Notes: generated by a model not told the origin, from the sequence alone. Shown: positions 41,253-54,532, numbered from the stretch's first letter. The stretch: 64,000 nucleotides of DNA from Leptobrachium leishanense (GCA_009667805.1 CM019069.1:55060422-55124421); one strand, 5' to 3'. Made by a program: numbers and translations.

Positions 41253-42165
41253 TTAAGGTGCTATTCACCTCCGGTGCGGAGCCATTTCACCCGTGTGCTG
41301 AGCTAATTTTGACCGCTTTCTGCTCATCATGTTTAAACGTGTTATGAAGTCATGTTTTATTAAAAGACCCAGACAAATTATATAGCCTTATTTTTAGCAG
41401 ATATTTTCAGATTAAAAATATATCATTATTATATGTATACGTTATGATACGTCAGAATGGTATAACAAAAAATTTAAAAGAAAATGTAAATTTTCCATTA
41501 CATTTAAATAATTTACAGCTTGTAAAAATTATTTTTTTCCACATTTATTTATCCAAACCGCTGTAGTTATATATTCTATGAGGTATCTTGTTAAAAAAAA
41601 TAATGAAATGGGTACCTGTTACTTATTCTTTTTTTAAAAAAAGAATACGCACTTTTCAACTCAGGCTAGGGTCAGACGAGCGTGATTTCTACGGACTGTG
41701 CTTCCGTGCACACGGACGTACGTCAGTACGGAAGACGCAGTAGTGGCCACACCGTCCGTTTATTCACTGATGTATATTTTGACGGATGTAGGGGGAAAAT
41801 AAAATAAAAAGCAAAACCATTTTGTCCGTGAAAAATGCTGGACGTATAAATGCAGTCCGTCTGACCACGTTCCATCACTCACACACAAAGCTATGCGGAT
41901 GTTGCGGACGCAGCGCACTTTGTGTGGCCGTTCTAGGGGTTGTACGTTCTTGCCTGCCTTGCGTCCGTGGGCCACGGCCGTTGTGCGTCCGCAGTTCAGT
42001 GCGGACGTACTTCGTGTGTGGGGCTCCAATGGGCTTTCTGTCATGCTATCACGGACGTACTTTTAGGCGCAATCACGGACATGAACACTACGCTCGTCTG
42101 ACCCCAGCCTAAGACTGAAAAAAATAACATTTTCAGTTGTATTTTGGCGCACTGTGCTTTATGAA
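41253..42165. repeat. Family K repeat, interrupted by family E
   Basis: It matches the K copy at 21.17-22.56 kb ('ctcatcatgttta', 'gacccagacaaattatatag', 'ttatatattctatg', 'cttttcaac..actgaaaaaa', 'atgaataata'). Here a family E element is inserted at 41664, whereas the other copy has a family B element. Each copy therefore shows the other's empty site. Confidence 0.75.
41664..42109. mobile_element. Family E element (446 bp, diverged interior)
   Basis: The ends are GGCTAGGGTCAGACGAGCGT and CGCTCGTCTGACCCCAGCC with flanks TCA and TAA. The interior ('acggacgtacgtcagtacgg', 'tgcggacgtacttcgtgtgt') differs more from the other copies than they do among themselves, so it may be a subfamily. Confidence 0.85.
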
Positions 42166-43399
42166 TAATATGACTATGTAGCTCGCAGCGTGGGAAATGA
42201 TAAGGTGAGTAACAGCAGTGGTATTGCTCATTTTGTATGTGACAAATGGGCAATGTCATTGCATAGGAACAATAAATAAAGTGATAAATAATTTCTTATT
42301 TATTTATCTTTTTAAAACAGTCAGGCTGTGCAGAAAACTCCCCTTCCCTCCTGCCACCTTTGGTAGAAAACGATTTTGAATATTCCAGCTGGCGGTCAGC
42401 AGATCGCCCACTCATGATGTACACATTGACAGCAAGGAGATAAAAAGGAGGGGCGAGAATTTTTTTATTAGAGTGCCATTTTTAACCCTTCATAGCCACC
42501 CTTTCCATTGTCACAGTACAGCCTACAACAAGCCATACTGACTGGGGTGCTTTGCCTTTTTTTTTCCTTTTCGGAAAGTTGTTTATACCTTCAGTGCAAA
42601 CATAACTGTGCACCATGATTTGGACCATCTACCACAATATGGGAACACTTATCTGGAGACATAGCAAGTTGGATTGAATTATTTCAAGCTTTATTAACTA
42701 ATGAACAACAATTTTTTACATTTTATATAGTAAAGATTTCAGTTGTTATTAGTCTTGTATTTGCAATCTGAAAATATGTGTCTCAATAAGGGAGAAATAA
42801 GCTGATACGTGCTTACTAGGCAAGCAATAACTCCTTACAGCAGAAGACATGATATAACATTGGAATTTCCATTTACTTATGTCATGCATTATCAGAATCA
42901 GACCATTAACAGTTCTAGTCAGTTGATATATGGAAGTACTCTTGCTTACAAGCTTATCAAACATCATGTGATATATTAATAGCAACTATTTAATGAAAAT
43001 CAATAGAAGACCAACCAGAGCAGGAATTGTGATTAATTTGGACAGCTCCTAAATATATTAAAATATCACATTTCCCAGCCAGATAGATAATATCTAGCTA
43101 GAAGTAATTAAAATGTGCTATGCTTTACCATATTGTAATTTCTTTCCTTTGTTGATCCCAGAACGCATAATAGACATAATATTCTTATTATCCTCACTCA
43201 GAAATTCTACGAAATAAAATAATAAATTAATAGAGTTTATTATAATCCACAGAGGCCTAATCCCTCTGAAATCATGCAATGGTGTCTATGATGTGGGACT
43301 AATTACTTGCCGTTCTCTGAGTCTTTGTATGTACAGACAAATAATTGTGGTGATGAAGCTTTCAAACACCTTTTTTTTTTTAACTCAAGAGGATTAAAT
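42166..43399. other. No recognised feature
   Basis: AT-rich sequence with no terminal repeats. A minus-strand frame at 42749-42985 has mixed composition but no motif I can name. It might belong with the coding-like fragment at 43.4-43.9 kb, but this is unproven. Confidence 0.4.
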
Positions 43400-43870
43400 G
43401 CATCACTACACCTCTATAATACAAAGTATCAAAAATTGCTTCTTAGAGGTGTAATCACTAGAGACGACTGATCTTCAAGAAGTTTTCGTATCACTGCTTT
43501 ACCAGGGAGAACATAGGGTGTGGATAAAAGGAAATTCCACATTTTTTCTTAACCTTTTTAACGGTAGAGATAAAAAGAACTGAAGGGTTGATATTTTTGA
43601 GGTTTTCAGGGACATTCTTTGCTGTAAGGATGATATTTGTACATGGTTTTACAAGAACCAGAAGTACGTAAATAGTCGATTTCTGCTTCTAGTTGAACCA
43701 GAGTAGACTGCATTGGCAATCTGAAACGGTTTCCCATCATTAAAACTTTTCAACACAAAAAGTGATAACGGAAAAAAAATCATAGGAATATTTAACTTGT
43801 AAAGTACTTGTAGCACAACTGCCAAGAGACTATCCCAAAGTCTTTTCTTATAGAACATTCAAAACTGGGA
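43400..43870 (-). pseudogene. Decayed coding-like sequence, unknown family
   Basis: On the minus strand several overlapping frames read as protein-like pieces. One (about 43740 down to 43610) contains GNRFRLPMQSTLVQLEAEID and ends YHPYSKECP at a TGA. The next piece (about 43615 down to 43500), in a shifted frame, contains INPSVLFISTVKK and ISFYPHPMF. Stops and shifts every 40-50 residues suggest an old pseudogene. I do not recognise the family; a processed pseudogene or a viral or transposon relic are all possible. Confidence 0.35.
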
Positions 43871-44089
43871 GAAAATGATGTCCAAAATAGAAAAAATACT
43901 AATTAGTAAATCACAAAGTATACAATCACAGCTTTCAACCTGGATAAAACTCACACAATGTTGTGAGGTAATGAAAGGAGAATATCACCCGTCAGGAGGA
44001 GCAATGTTGGTGGAACTGGATACCCAATTGAGCAGCTGTGGCAAGGAGCTGGAGATTACCCACAGTAATTATCCACATCGATTATCCTC

Positions 44090-44565
44090 ACTAACTCAGC
44101 TCCCCACTACCTGTCCTCACTAATCACCAAATACACCCCAGCCCGCTCCCTAAGGTCAAACAGTGACCTGCGCCTAGCTTCTCCCCGCATCACCTCTTCC
44201 CATGATAGACTGCAGGATTTCTCACGCGCAGCCCCCACTCTCTGGAACGCTCTCCCTCGTACTGTCAGACTTTCCCCTAACTTCTCTTCCTTCAAACGCT
44301 CCCTTAAAACGTTCCTATTTAGGGAAGCCTACCACCCAACTCACTGACGCAACCATCAATCACTCTCACCTTACAGTCCTCTCCTCCTGTTTCCAACCCC
44401 AACCCTCCCAGATTGTGAGTTCCTACGGGAATAGGGCCCTCATCTCCTCCTGTACTGTTTGTCAAATGTTGTTCAATGTATTGTAACCCTGTCTATACTG
44501 TGCTTATTGTACAGCGCTGCGGAATATGCTGGAGCTTTATAAATAAATAATAATAATAATAATAA
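44090..44565 (+). mobile_element. L2 LINE 3' end
   Basis: It covers the last ~75 codons of ORF2 ([50 protein letters not shown]), the full 3' UTR and an (ATA)n tail at 44540-44572. It is nearly identical to bases 804-1270. It keeps the reading frame where the other copy has lost a base, so it serves as the reference for that lesion. Confidence 0.93.
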
Positions 44566-45473
44566 TAATAATCGAAGTATCTTCCTGTACTCCTCCGACT
44601 TGCACATACAGATAGTTTTAACTCGTTCCATCCTAGAGTCAGTAGGCCTCCATTGAGAGTCAAGTGTGTATGAGTAGGTGGGTTAGCACTTTATGGCAGA
44701 AGATTTCCAGAGATCTGTTTGTTCTCCATGTCATTTTGATTGCTGCTAGATGAGGATGTGCATCACACGTTCTTCTGTACCTTGGGATGAGCGATGCGTT
44801 GTGCTTTTAGTCTTAAGGTGTTAAGCGATTTTCAGTCATAAAATCAGGTAACACGAGGTTCTGAGGCACGGTCATTTATTGTTTGCCTAAGACTTGAATA
44901 ATGAATGAATGGAAATCACTTACCCACTTTTGTCAGGGATCTGCGAGGGGACGAGCCCAGGATGCGGTGATTAGGGATGAGCTGTTCGGTTCGGACGGTT
45001 CAGAGTTCGAAAGTTTGCGAACTTCGAACTTTTTGGGTGTGTTCGGTTCGAGTTCGAAAAAAAAAAGAAATTTTGAAAAAAGTATAGAAAATGCTTAAAA
45101 AAAAAATACTAAAAAAATCTAGAAATAAAGAGACTCTTTACTGCAGAATATTATAAGCAACGGTTTATTAGATATTGAGTTAAAAACTAATGTGTACGTG
45201 CATAGATTCTCAACTCTAAATGACCTCTGTTCACAAACGGGCATAAACACCAGGTGTTTTTTGTCTGTTCTAATGAATTTGATACTTTGTATGTATGTAG
45301 ACTATACTGAGGGGTTTGGTGTCTGCTTTTGAGAAGTGTTAATTTCTCTCCTCTAATATGCTTCCTTTCTAATGAGACCAAACACGATCATGTAGAAAAA
45401 ATACAAAATTTCCTCATTTCCCACTTTTAACATCTAAAGCAATGTTATTTCTCATCTCGGGATTAAACATTCA

Positions 45474-45644
45474 CAGGGTTATTGAGAGAGCGGTGAAAAG
45501 CAGGAGAATAACTGGAGAAGTGAAAATTCTAGGTCAAAATAGCCAAACCAGAAAAATTCTCCCATTTATCTCACTTTCCAAATCGGCTATTTGGTCTAGA
45601 TTGTTCTCTTCTCCTGCCAGTTCTCCTGGCTTTCACCTCTCTCT
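45474..45644. mobile_element. Family D MITE, first of three in tandem
   Basis: It starts CAGGGTTATTGAGAGAGCGG and runs to 'tttcacctctctct', where the next copy begins at once. It is missing the last ten or so bases (GAATAACCCTG). Confidence 0.87.
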
Positions 45645-46254
45645 CAGGGTTGTTCAGAGAAAGGTGAAAACCAGGAGAATGGCAGGAAAAGAGAACAATC
45701 TGGACCAAATAGCCGATTTGGAAAGTGAGATAAGGCTAGGGTCAGACTAACGCATTTTTCGCAGCGACCGTCAAAAAGTGCGTCTGAACGCATTGCTGTA
45801 TTTTTTCACGGAATGCGCAAAAACGGTCATACGATGCGCATTTTTGTGCGTGATTTTTTAAGGATCCAAACCAGGAAACTTTGGGTGTCTGGACGTTATG
45901 TTGACTGGACATGAGCAGGGTCTGACGTCTTCAAATCACACACACGCGCAGCTAGTGGATGCAGCGCACTCTGTACGTCCGTACTAGCGGTTCTGCGTTC
46001 TCGAAAAAATGCGTTCATTTTCCACTTGCGTTGCGCAGCCAGGCTTTCGTGCGACCGTACTTCGTATATTGGCCGTCATTGCCCGTTATTTGCTGCTAGT
46101 GCGGCCGTGATTAAGTGCGGCTAAACGCACGTTAAAAATTCGCTAGTCTGACCCTAGCCTAAATGGGAGAATTTTGCTGGTTTGGCTATTTTGACCTAGA
46201 ATTTTCCATTCTCCAGTCATTCTCCTGCTCTTCACCGCTCTCTGAATAACCCTG
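45645..46254. mobile_element. Family D MITE, second in tandem, split by family E
   Basis: The left part is CAGGGTTGTTCAGAGAAAGG to 'gaaagtgaga'; the right part is 'tgggagaattttgctggttt' to TCTGAATAACCCTG. The halves are separated by the family E element and its TAA duplication. Confidence 0.9.
45734..46159. mobile_element. Family E element with proven TAA duplication
   Basis: The element is 426 bp with ends GGCTAGGGTCAGACTAACGC and GCTAGTCTGACCCTAGCC. TAA flanks both sides (45731-45733, 46160-46162). The intact target 'gtgagataaatgggagaatt' is present in the D MITE at 53.8 kb with a single TAA. A 3-bp TWA duplication supports PIF/Harbinger. The interior is CpG-rich and non-coding. Confidence 0.95.
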
Positions 46255-46255
46255 A

Positions 46256-46420
46256 CAGAGTTATTCAGAGAAAGGTGAAACTCAGGAGAATGACTGAAGA
46301 GAAAATTCTAGGTCAAAATAGCCAAACCAGAAAAATTCTCCCATTTATCTCACTTTCCAAATCGGCTATTTGGTCTAGAATTTTCCATTCTCCAGTCATT
46401 CTCCTGCTTTTCATCGCCAA
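46256..46420. mobile_element. Family D MITE, third in tandem, truncated
   Basis: It starts CAGAGTTATTCAGAGAAAGG one base after the previous copy ends and runs to 'cattctcctgcttttcatcg'. The terminal CTCTGAATAACCCTG is missing. Confidence 0.85.
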
Positions 46421-46459
46421 AAAATCATTAAACTTTTTCTGCATGTCCGAAAATGTCTC

Positions 46460-46673
46460 CTCTTTTCATACAGACTGCCTCCCCAAGCAGTTACATGGCA
46501 CAGCCTTCCAGTTGAAGTGGTAGAGGCCAAAACAGTAATTGAATTTAAGCAGGCATGGGATAGGCATAAGGCTATCCTAAACAAAAGATAAATCCAGGTA
46601 AAGTATCCATGTAATTGGGCAGACTAGATGGGCCGAAAGGTTCTTAACTGCCGACATTTTTCTATGTTTCTAA
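46460..46673 (+). mobile_element. CR1 LINE 3' end, plus strand
   Basis: The last codons of the RT ORF ('cttccagttgaagtggtaga', 'ggccaaaacagtaattgaat') are followed by the 3' UTR 'gggcagactagatgggccga' and the end 'ttctatgtttct'. It is the same family as the minus-strand copy at 14.70-16.35 kb. Confidence 0.88.
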
Positions 46674-47574
46674 GCAGTTGTTTATGGATAGATTTAAGGA
46701 AAAGCATTTACCGTCATTTGAAATGTCATTTTTTGTTTTTTACATATTTCTATACATCCTAGAAATCCGCCACTTCACGGGCAGGTTATGGGGACCTCCT
46801 AGGCACGATATTTGAAGGAATTTTTCGTTTTTATTTTTAACCCTTATTTCATGGAAAACTCACTGTCCCTTTAAAAACGTTTTTTTTAAAACTTTTTGTC
46901 CTTGTTTCCTGTCCCCCAGGGCACTACCCGGACCCCCATACACCTTTTATGGCAAATATCTAGCATATATGCCCTCTTGGAGGCCACTCTAAAAACCAAA
47001 TTTTCAGCTCCATTGACTTGTATTGAGTTCAAGTTCGGGTTCGGATCCGAACATTTGGACAGGAAACTCGGGGGGTGTTCGTCCCTAGCGGTGATCTATA
47101 CAAGGAGGCCAAGATATGGTGCATAAACAGGGGGTTTATTATAGAGATACACAAATAGCAGGAATAGCGAGCAATGGAGGAAACATAACTGGCTGATACT
47201 GTGGGCTGAATACAGAGGACGGGGAAATACTGTACACTGATACAAGGAGACAACACTTACACAAGACACGAGACAGATGGGACAGGAAGGTAGGGATGGG
47301 CAGGAGAGATCAAGCAGGTCTATGGCAAGCTGAGGGTCTGGTACACAGGAGACAATAGTGGTAGGCTTCAGGCAGGTGAATGGCAATGCATACAATGAAC
47401 CAGCACTGGAGGAAGGGGTGTGCCCTGCTTAAATGGAGAATGTGCTCCTGGAGTAAATGAGGAGCACCTGGTCACTGTAAACAGAGCAGAGTCCTGAGCA
47501 GCCCTCTTCATGTGCTGCCCAGGGACATGTATGGCAGGCACGGTATAGTCATCGGCTGGGAGCCTGACAACTTT

Positions 47575-49077
47575 CTTCTAGTGAATTTGACCTTCCGGGC
47601 AAAATCTAGGAAGAAAAATGTACAGAGGTTGGTGAGTAACCATTGAGATGTAAGAATTAATGTCTCACTCTTAAATGTAAACAGCTCTTCTGGAAACAAG
47701 TCCCTGGTTTGAGTATCTCCTACTGTTTGTATCGGCACATCTTCCAGAATCAATTGAGAGGTTAGGATATGTGTTTGTATTTTCTGGAGCCCACTCATTG
47801 TATAATTGTAAATGTGAAGGGAAAGCATCATACACTTACACAGTAATCAACCAATTCAGTAGTACAACAACACTGCAAGGTAGTCAATGTATTTGAAAAG
47901 CAGTTCTTATATATAGCAACTAGCAAGCCTATTTAGTAGCTGATAAAAATGTGTATTATATTGAGAATACTATGCAATTCAATCCTTCCACTATCAACTA
48001 CAGTCAAAATGTAGATACCCAGTGTACTAAAGAGTGGCTTAAATATAACATTCCAAGGATACCAACTTAATTTAGAAAATACAAGTACCGACTTTGATCT
48101 CTGGACGGCGTTGCTTATTTCTATTGCTTATGTTTCTATGTTTTGGTCTAAACTCCATTGTCTTCTCCATTTGCCATACAGGAATACACATCAAACAATT
48201 TATGCTCAGGTAATGTCGTTGCCTGAGGAAAACTTTGCATGGTCTAACGGAATAAAAAATCTCTCAGCTTTCAGTTGTACGTCCCAATCGTGGGATAAAA
48301 ATGATTTTATTATAAGGTGTGAATTGACCTTCACCGAGCGATTTCTGACAAAGTTGAGACTTCTAAAGTGTTTTTACTATTATAGCTATAATCTAAAACT
48401 GTAGGATTTCTTTAGATTCATCAGGGTTGTTTTTACAGCAAATAGACATCATGAGCAAAACTTCTAAAAAAATGTTTAAGCATTTGCTGTAAAATGCATT
48501 TTGTTTAATCATTTATTTCATTTAAAAGCAAAAGTAAATAAACTTTTATTAACAGAAGGGACTCGCCTAATTGGCACTGAAGAGGTAGAATACTGATTAG
48601 ATTTTCAACTACATCATACTAAACTAAGCAGTTTTCACTTGCCAGAGATCTCTTAGGAAATGAAAAATGGAATCTTATTATAACAAATACTACAACCGAT
48701 GGTCACAGGAGAAAATACCAGCGCGTTTCGCTAACCAAAAATGATGTGTTGATTGCTTTGTGCATTAAACTGTACGTATCATGAAAATATTTTCTGATTC
48801 TACTTCAATGACAACTTCGGCATATATAATGTACATCTGGGGTACTGTGTTTGTAACATGAGGAGTTTCTGTAAAGATTAGCAATACATTATGCTCACTG
48901 AAAGAAAGGGTAAAGATTTTAATCAAGGTATCAACATCAATTAATTCATTATAGAATGTATAGACGTACATCAATGTTACATTTCATCATAACATTACCC
49001 TCCATTCTCAATATTCATTCCACTGATGGCACTCTTACACATGATTTGACGTATACTGAATATTTTTGATTTTTGAT
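47575..49077. other. No recognised feature
   Basis: AT-rich sequence. The frame at 48111-48404 (97 codons) has protein-like stretches but no motif I can name. No transposon ends were seen. Confidence 0.4.
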
Positions 49078-49894
49078 ATCCAGAGAGCAGGCAATTCGCC
49101 AAATCCTGGCGAATTGCCTGAACATACGGTGCCTGTTCGGTGCCTGTTCGAGGGCAGTGAAAACCCCATGAAAAAGCACTGCTTCGGCTATTCAGAGAAC
49201 ACAAACCAGCAGTGAAAGGTTCCCGAAATGCCCTGCCATTCGGTGGTTTAATTCGGCAAGTTTATTCAGGAGAATCCCATAGGCTTCAATGTTAAAAATA
49301 TTCCCGTTTTAATTAAATATCTAAAAACCGTTCATTCTAAAATTCTGCAGTAAAAAGTCTCTTTATTTATAGATGTTTTCGGATATTTTAAGTATTTTTC
49401 TTGATTTTTAATTTTTTTTTAAAAGTCCGATTTTTTTTTTTTAAGTTTACTTATTTTTTCTGTAACAGCCCTTTTTATTATCATTCATTGGACCTCATAT
49501 GTAAATTTCAGACATTTTCGCTCAGTAGTTTCTTTGCAAACAGCGTTTCACTTTTCAAACATTCAAGCAAACTGTTTTGCTAATATATTCACTGCCTCTT
49601 CTGCGGTCTCGACTTTTTCCGGAGGCTGCGATCGGCTCCTGCTCGGGTTTTTCCGTGTTTTTAGGCAGGTTAATCCAGATGTTTTTGTCGGTTTTCGGCG
49701 TGCGTTTTCGCCGGGTTTTGCGGTTAGTTTTCGTCAGGTTTGCGGCAGCTTTTCCCTGCACTACAGTGGCCCTGTGGTTTTTGCTGGATACACCGCAGGG
49801 TCACCGAAATGGGATCGGCAAAAGGAACCGAATTGAAGAGAATGAAAAGTCACCGAACGTGCGGTGACTTTTCGAATCTCTTTGAATTACCCTG
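49078..49894 (-). mobile_element. Family B element, copy 6, inverted
   Basis: It starts inside the family at 'tatccagagagcaggcaatt' and runs to CTCTTTGAATTACCCTG, followed by TAA. It shares 'tgttcgagggcagtgaaaac', 'gcttcaatgttaaaaatatt', 'ctgctcgggtttttccg' and the terminal GTGACTTTTCG hairpin. About 100 bp of one end is missing. Confidence 0.87.
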
Positions 49895-50524
49895 TAAATA
49901 GAAAAATTACAGATGTAAAATACAGCCCAACAGGTTGCGAAATATCAAGCTTTCTGCCTGGTAGGTAATGGGAGAAGAGTACAAATCTGCAACTAGAGAT
50001 GCGTAAACAAAGACCTAGATATCTTTTGTGTTATGAAAATGGTTCAAAAGACTATGGTTTACAAAATGATAATAATTACAACAGTCGCTGGCTTGACATC
50101 AAAAACCTGTAATTTACAGCAGCTGTGGATCAAGGGTGAAAAATGGTAACAAATGCATTCCACTATCTTACTTTTCCTTTTCTGTGGTTTTCAGGAAGTT
50201 GCATACAACTTAAGAAAAAACAATATAAAATTTGCATTTTTTGTTGGTCATTTTCCAATATTCGTGAGCCCAATTCCCAATCAGACGTTAAAGAAACAGA
50301 CATTGTTATAATGTTAAAATAAATAGATGTAATAAAGAAATCTTGGATAAGACATGATCTCGTCCAGGGTGTTACATTTCAAAGTACATTGAGGGTATTA
50401 ATCAATAAGCATAAATTTAACTGGAGGTGTCCTTTATGTTACATTATTTCAAAACATAGACGTATTTTACATCCCTTCAATCACCTCCCCAACCCTTACC
50501 TTACCATATAGGCATTACATATAA
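49895..50524. other. No recognised feature
   Basis: AT-rich spacer between the family B element and the Tc1 element. No gene or repeat ends were seen. Confidence 0.4.
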
Positions 50525-50526
50525 TA

Positions 50527-52148
<1,622 letters not shown>

Positions 52149-52504
52149 TATATAAAATAAATGCCCCAATTTCCAGACCCTCATTGTTTAAGGACTGGAC
52201 ACCCCAAAATTAATTCATTTCCCACTCCACACACCAGAAGATGCTGTGAAAAAGTGGGTCTGCTCATTTGGTATTTTAGCCCCCTATACTTTTGTATACA
52301 TAAAAATAGAATATAGGAGGATATCTTTCTGATCTGCTCTGATGTTCCATTCCAGTTTTTACCTGCTGTATAGTTGCTTGGGGAACTTAAAAATAATGTC
52401 TTAGTCATGCCAATATTTCAACCCCAAATCAAAGACCAGTAGCAGTCTTCAAGGCACATCAAACCAGGGCTACTTCTCTCTGGACTTGAATTCAATGGCT
52501 TAGT

Positions 52505-53722
52505 TACAGTTTCAAGTATTTATAAAGCGCTAACAAGTTCCATAGCTCTGTACAATGAGTGAGGCAGAGTAACAAATATACATATAAGTTAAACACACAG
52601 AACAGTGAAAGACAGGACCCTGCTTGAGAATTTACAATCTAAGAAGAGAGGGATGACACACTAGGTGAGGGTAAATAGAGAACATGAAGTAGCAGGTACA
52701 TATGGGCTAGATGGGAAGATGGCGTAAGAAATGATCAGTGGGGGAATCATGGAGTGAGCCGATAGACTTCTCTAAAGTAATGTGTTTTCAGAGACTTCCT
52801 CAAGGACTGGAGAGACGGGGAGAGTCTAATGTTGCGGGGAGGGAGTTCCATAGAAAGGGGGCAGTTTGGGAGAAGTCATGAAACTGAGAGTTGGGGTGCA
52901 GGTACGTGGAACTGATATCAGATCATTGGCAGAGAGAAGTGACCGGGACAGAATGTACCTGCTAATAAGGGAGGAGATGTAGACAGGGGCGCAGTTATGG
53001 AGAGCTTTGTATGTCAGCACCAGTATTTTGAATTGGATTCTAAAGGAAACTGGGAGCCAGTGTAGAGATTGACAAAGGGGTGAGGTGCGAGAGGTGAGGT
53101 GGATGAACCTAGCACAGGCATTCATAACAGACTGCAGAGGGAAAATCTGGGACCTCTTAAGGCCAGAAAGAAGGAGGTTACAGTAGTCAAGGCGGGAGAT
53201 AATAAGAGCTTGGATGAGCATTTGAACAGAGTCAAAAGGGGCAGATTATAAAAGGGGCAGACACATGCAATGTTTTTTAGGTGGAAGTAGCAAGATTTGG
53301 TTAGTGACTGAATGTGAGAAGTGAAGGAGAGATCAGAGTCGAAAAGGACCTCGAGGCAACGAGCCTTGGAGGTAGAAGTAATGGTGGCACAATTTACCTG
53401 AAAGGAAATGGGTGCAGTAATGTTTGTTTCAGAGGGAGAGAAGACAAGAAGTTCAGTTTTGGAGAGGATAAGCTTTAGGAAATGTGAAGTCATCCAGTCA
53501 GAGACAGCCGATAGGCAGGCAGTAACACGGTCCAACACAGGAGAGAGATCAGGAGAGGAAAGGTAGATTTGGGTGTCACCAGCATAGCGGTGAAATTGGC
53601 TTCCAGGAGAAGAAATGAGGTTTCCAGATAGGCAGTATAGATCCAGAAGAGTAGGGACCCAGGACAGAGCATTGAGGTACCCCAACTGAACGAGGAACTG
53701 GGGGTGAAGTCTTCTGCATCAC
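52505..53722 (-). mobile_element. L2 LINE, 3' part, minus strand
   Basis: The 3' end 'gtatttataaagcgctaaca' (complement of the L2 end) is at 52515. A 3' UTR with 'gcttgagaatttacaatcta' and ORF2 coding follow, extending to 53722, where a D MITE sits. It is older than the 0-1.3 kb copy and belongs to a different L2 subfamily (its 3' UTR differs). Confidence 0.9.
52826..53720 (-). pseudogene. L2 ORF2 reverse transcriptase fragment, dead
   Basis: One frame (from 53685) holds YAGDTQIYLSSPDLSPVLDR and FLKLILSKTELLVFSPSE. The next frame (from 53221) holds [40 protein letters not shown] and APVYISSLISRYI. The catalytic YADD is changed to YAGD, and at least one frameshift separates the parts. It is a C-terminal RT remnant. 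Confidence 0.88.
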
Positions 53723-53725
53723 TAA

Positions 53726-53907
53726 CAGGGTTATTCAGAGAAAGGTGAAAACCAGGAGAACTGGCAGGAGAAGAGAACAATCTAGACCAAATAACCGATT
53801 TGGAAAGTGAGATAAATGGGAGAATTTTTCTGGTTTAGCTATTTTGACTCTGAATTTTCACTTCTCCAGTCATTCTCCTGAGTTTCACCTTTCTTTGAAT
53901 AGACCTG
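53726..53907. mobile_element. Family D MITE
   Basis: It is 182 bp, CAGGGTTATTCAGAGAAAGG to TTTCTTTGAATAGACCTG, with the palindromic centre 'gaaagtgagataaatgggag'. The flanks TAA and TCA do not match. It provides the empty site for the family E insertion at 45.73 kb. Confidence 0.9.
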
Positions 53908-54104
53908 TCAGATACATGTTTAGCTCCAGGACAGGGTGCTGATAAGTGTTTTGGTGAAGCAACAGCAAGAACCTTAACGGATTTTCACTCATCTGTTCAA
54001 TTTGTTCTTGGAATCCAGAAAAAAGATGTATGCTGTACGAGTGATAACAGACAACCCAACTGTACTATGTATCATCCTAGGCACTATACCTGTAGTTATG
54101 CAGA

Positions 54105-54330
54105 GTTATTCACTGACCACCATGGTTTACCTTTGTTGCAACAACAATAACCTTTAGAGATTCCAAGAAGAAAATTCAAATGGGCAGGAGAAGATCCATC
54201 GATGAAGTTTGTGCTGTCCCTGTTTAATTTCCCCTTTGGGAAAAGCCAAAGTTTCTCACTGCTGCAAAAACAGTAAACTATGGTGGTTAAAGTACCGTGT
54301 CAGGGGTTGTTCACTAAGTAAGCTTGGCAT
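54105..54330. mobile_element. Foldback MITE
   Basis: GTTATTCACTGACCACCATG followed by 'gtttacctttgttgcaacaa' pairs with 'actgctgcaaaaacagtaaa', 'ctatggtggttaaagtacc' and 'ggttgttcactaagt'. The inverted ends are imperfect and the loop is about 100 bp. It is related to the weak repeat at 25.5-25.9 kb. Confidence 0.5.
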
Positions 54331-54532
54331 CACTTGTCACAATATTTAAAAATTAATGCGGGTATATATGATAAGAACAAGGAACTTCCATATATCTTTT
54401 TGCACCTAGTCTGTTACCAAGGGCTTCTTCAGTATTACTTTGTTTCCTGTTGGACCGAAACATTGCTTACTAACCTTCATCCCACTTATCACAACCCCTA
54501 AGAAGAATCAGTCTGCTCTATGGTTTATTGTA

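Larger units (their letters stand above)
44972..47087. mobile_element. hAT-type element with nested MITEs
   Basis: The exact duplication GCGGTGAT flanks it (44964-44971, 47088-47095). The ends TAGGGATGAGC and GTTCGTCCCTA, and subterminal 'gttcggttcg' and 'gttcgggttcgg', link it to the TAGAGATGTGC element at 38.17 kb. Inside are a short B-like segment, three D MITEs in a row, a family E element and a CR1 3' end. No transposase is present. Confidence 0.92.
44931..47569. repeat. Solo LTR interrupted by a hAT
   Basis: It begins TGTCAGGGATCTGCGAGG and ends GAGCCTGACA, flanked by the exact 5-bp duplication ACTTT (44926-44930, 47570-47574). Without the hAT (44972-47087, plus its duplicated 8 bp) it is about 515 bp. 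TG..CA ends and a 5-bp duplication without internal sequence mark a solo LTR of a Gypsy- or ERV-type element. It is not related in sequence to the Gypsy LTR at 3.36 kb. Confidence 0.85.

Noticed and set aside
42749..42985. 78-codon minus-strand frame near the coding-like relic
   Set aside because: It could belong to the relic at 43.4-43.9 kb, but I see no motif or continuous frame to support joining them.
48111..48404. 97-codon frame with mixed composition
   Set aside because: No motif, no supporting flanking structure and no related sequence in the window; a chance frame is at least as likely.
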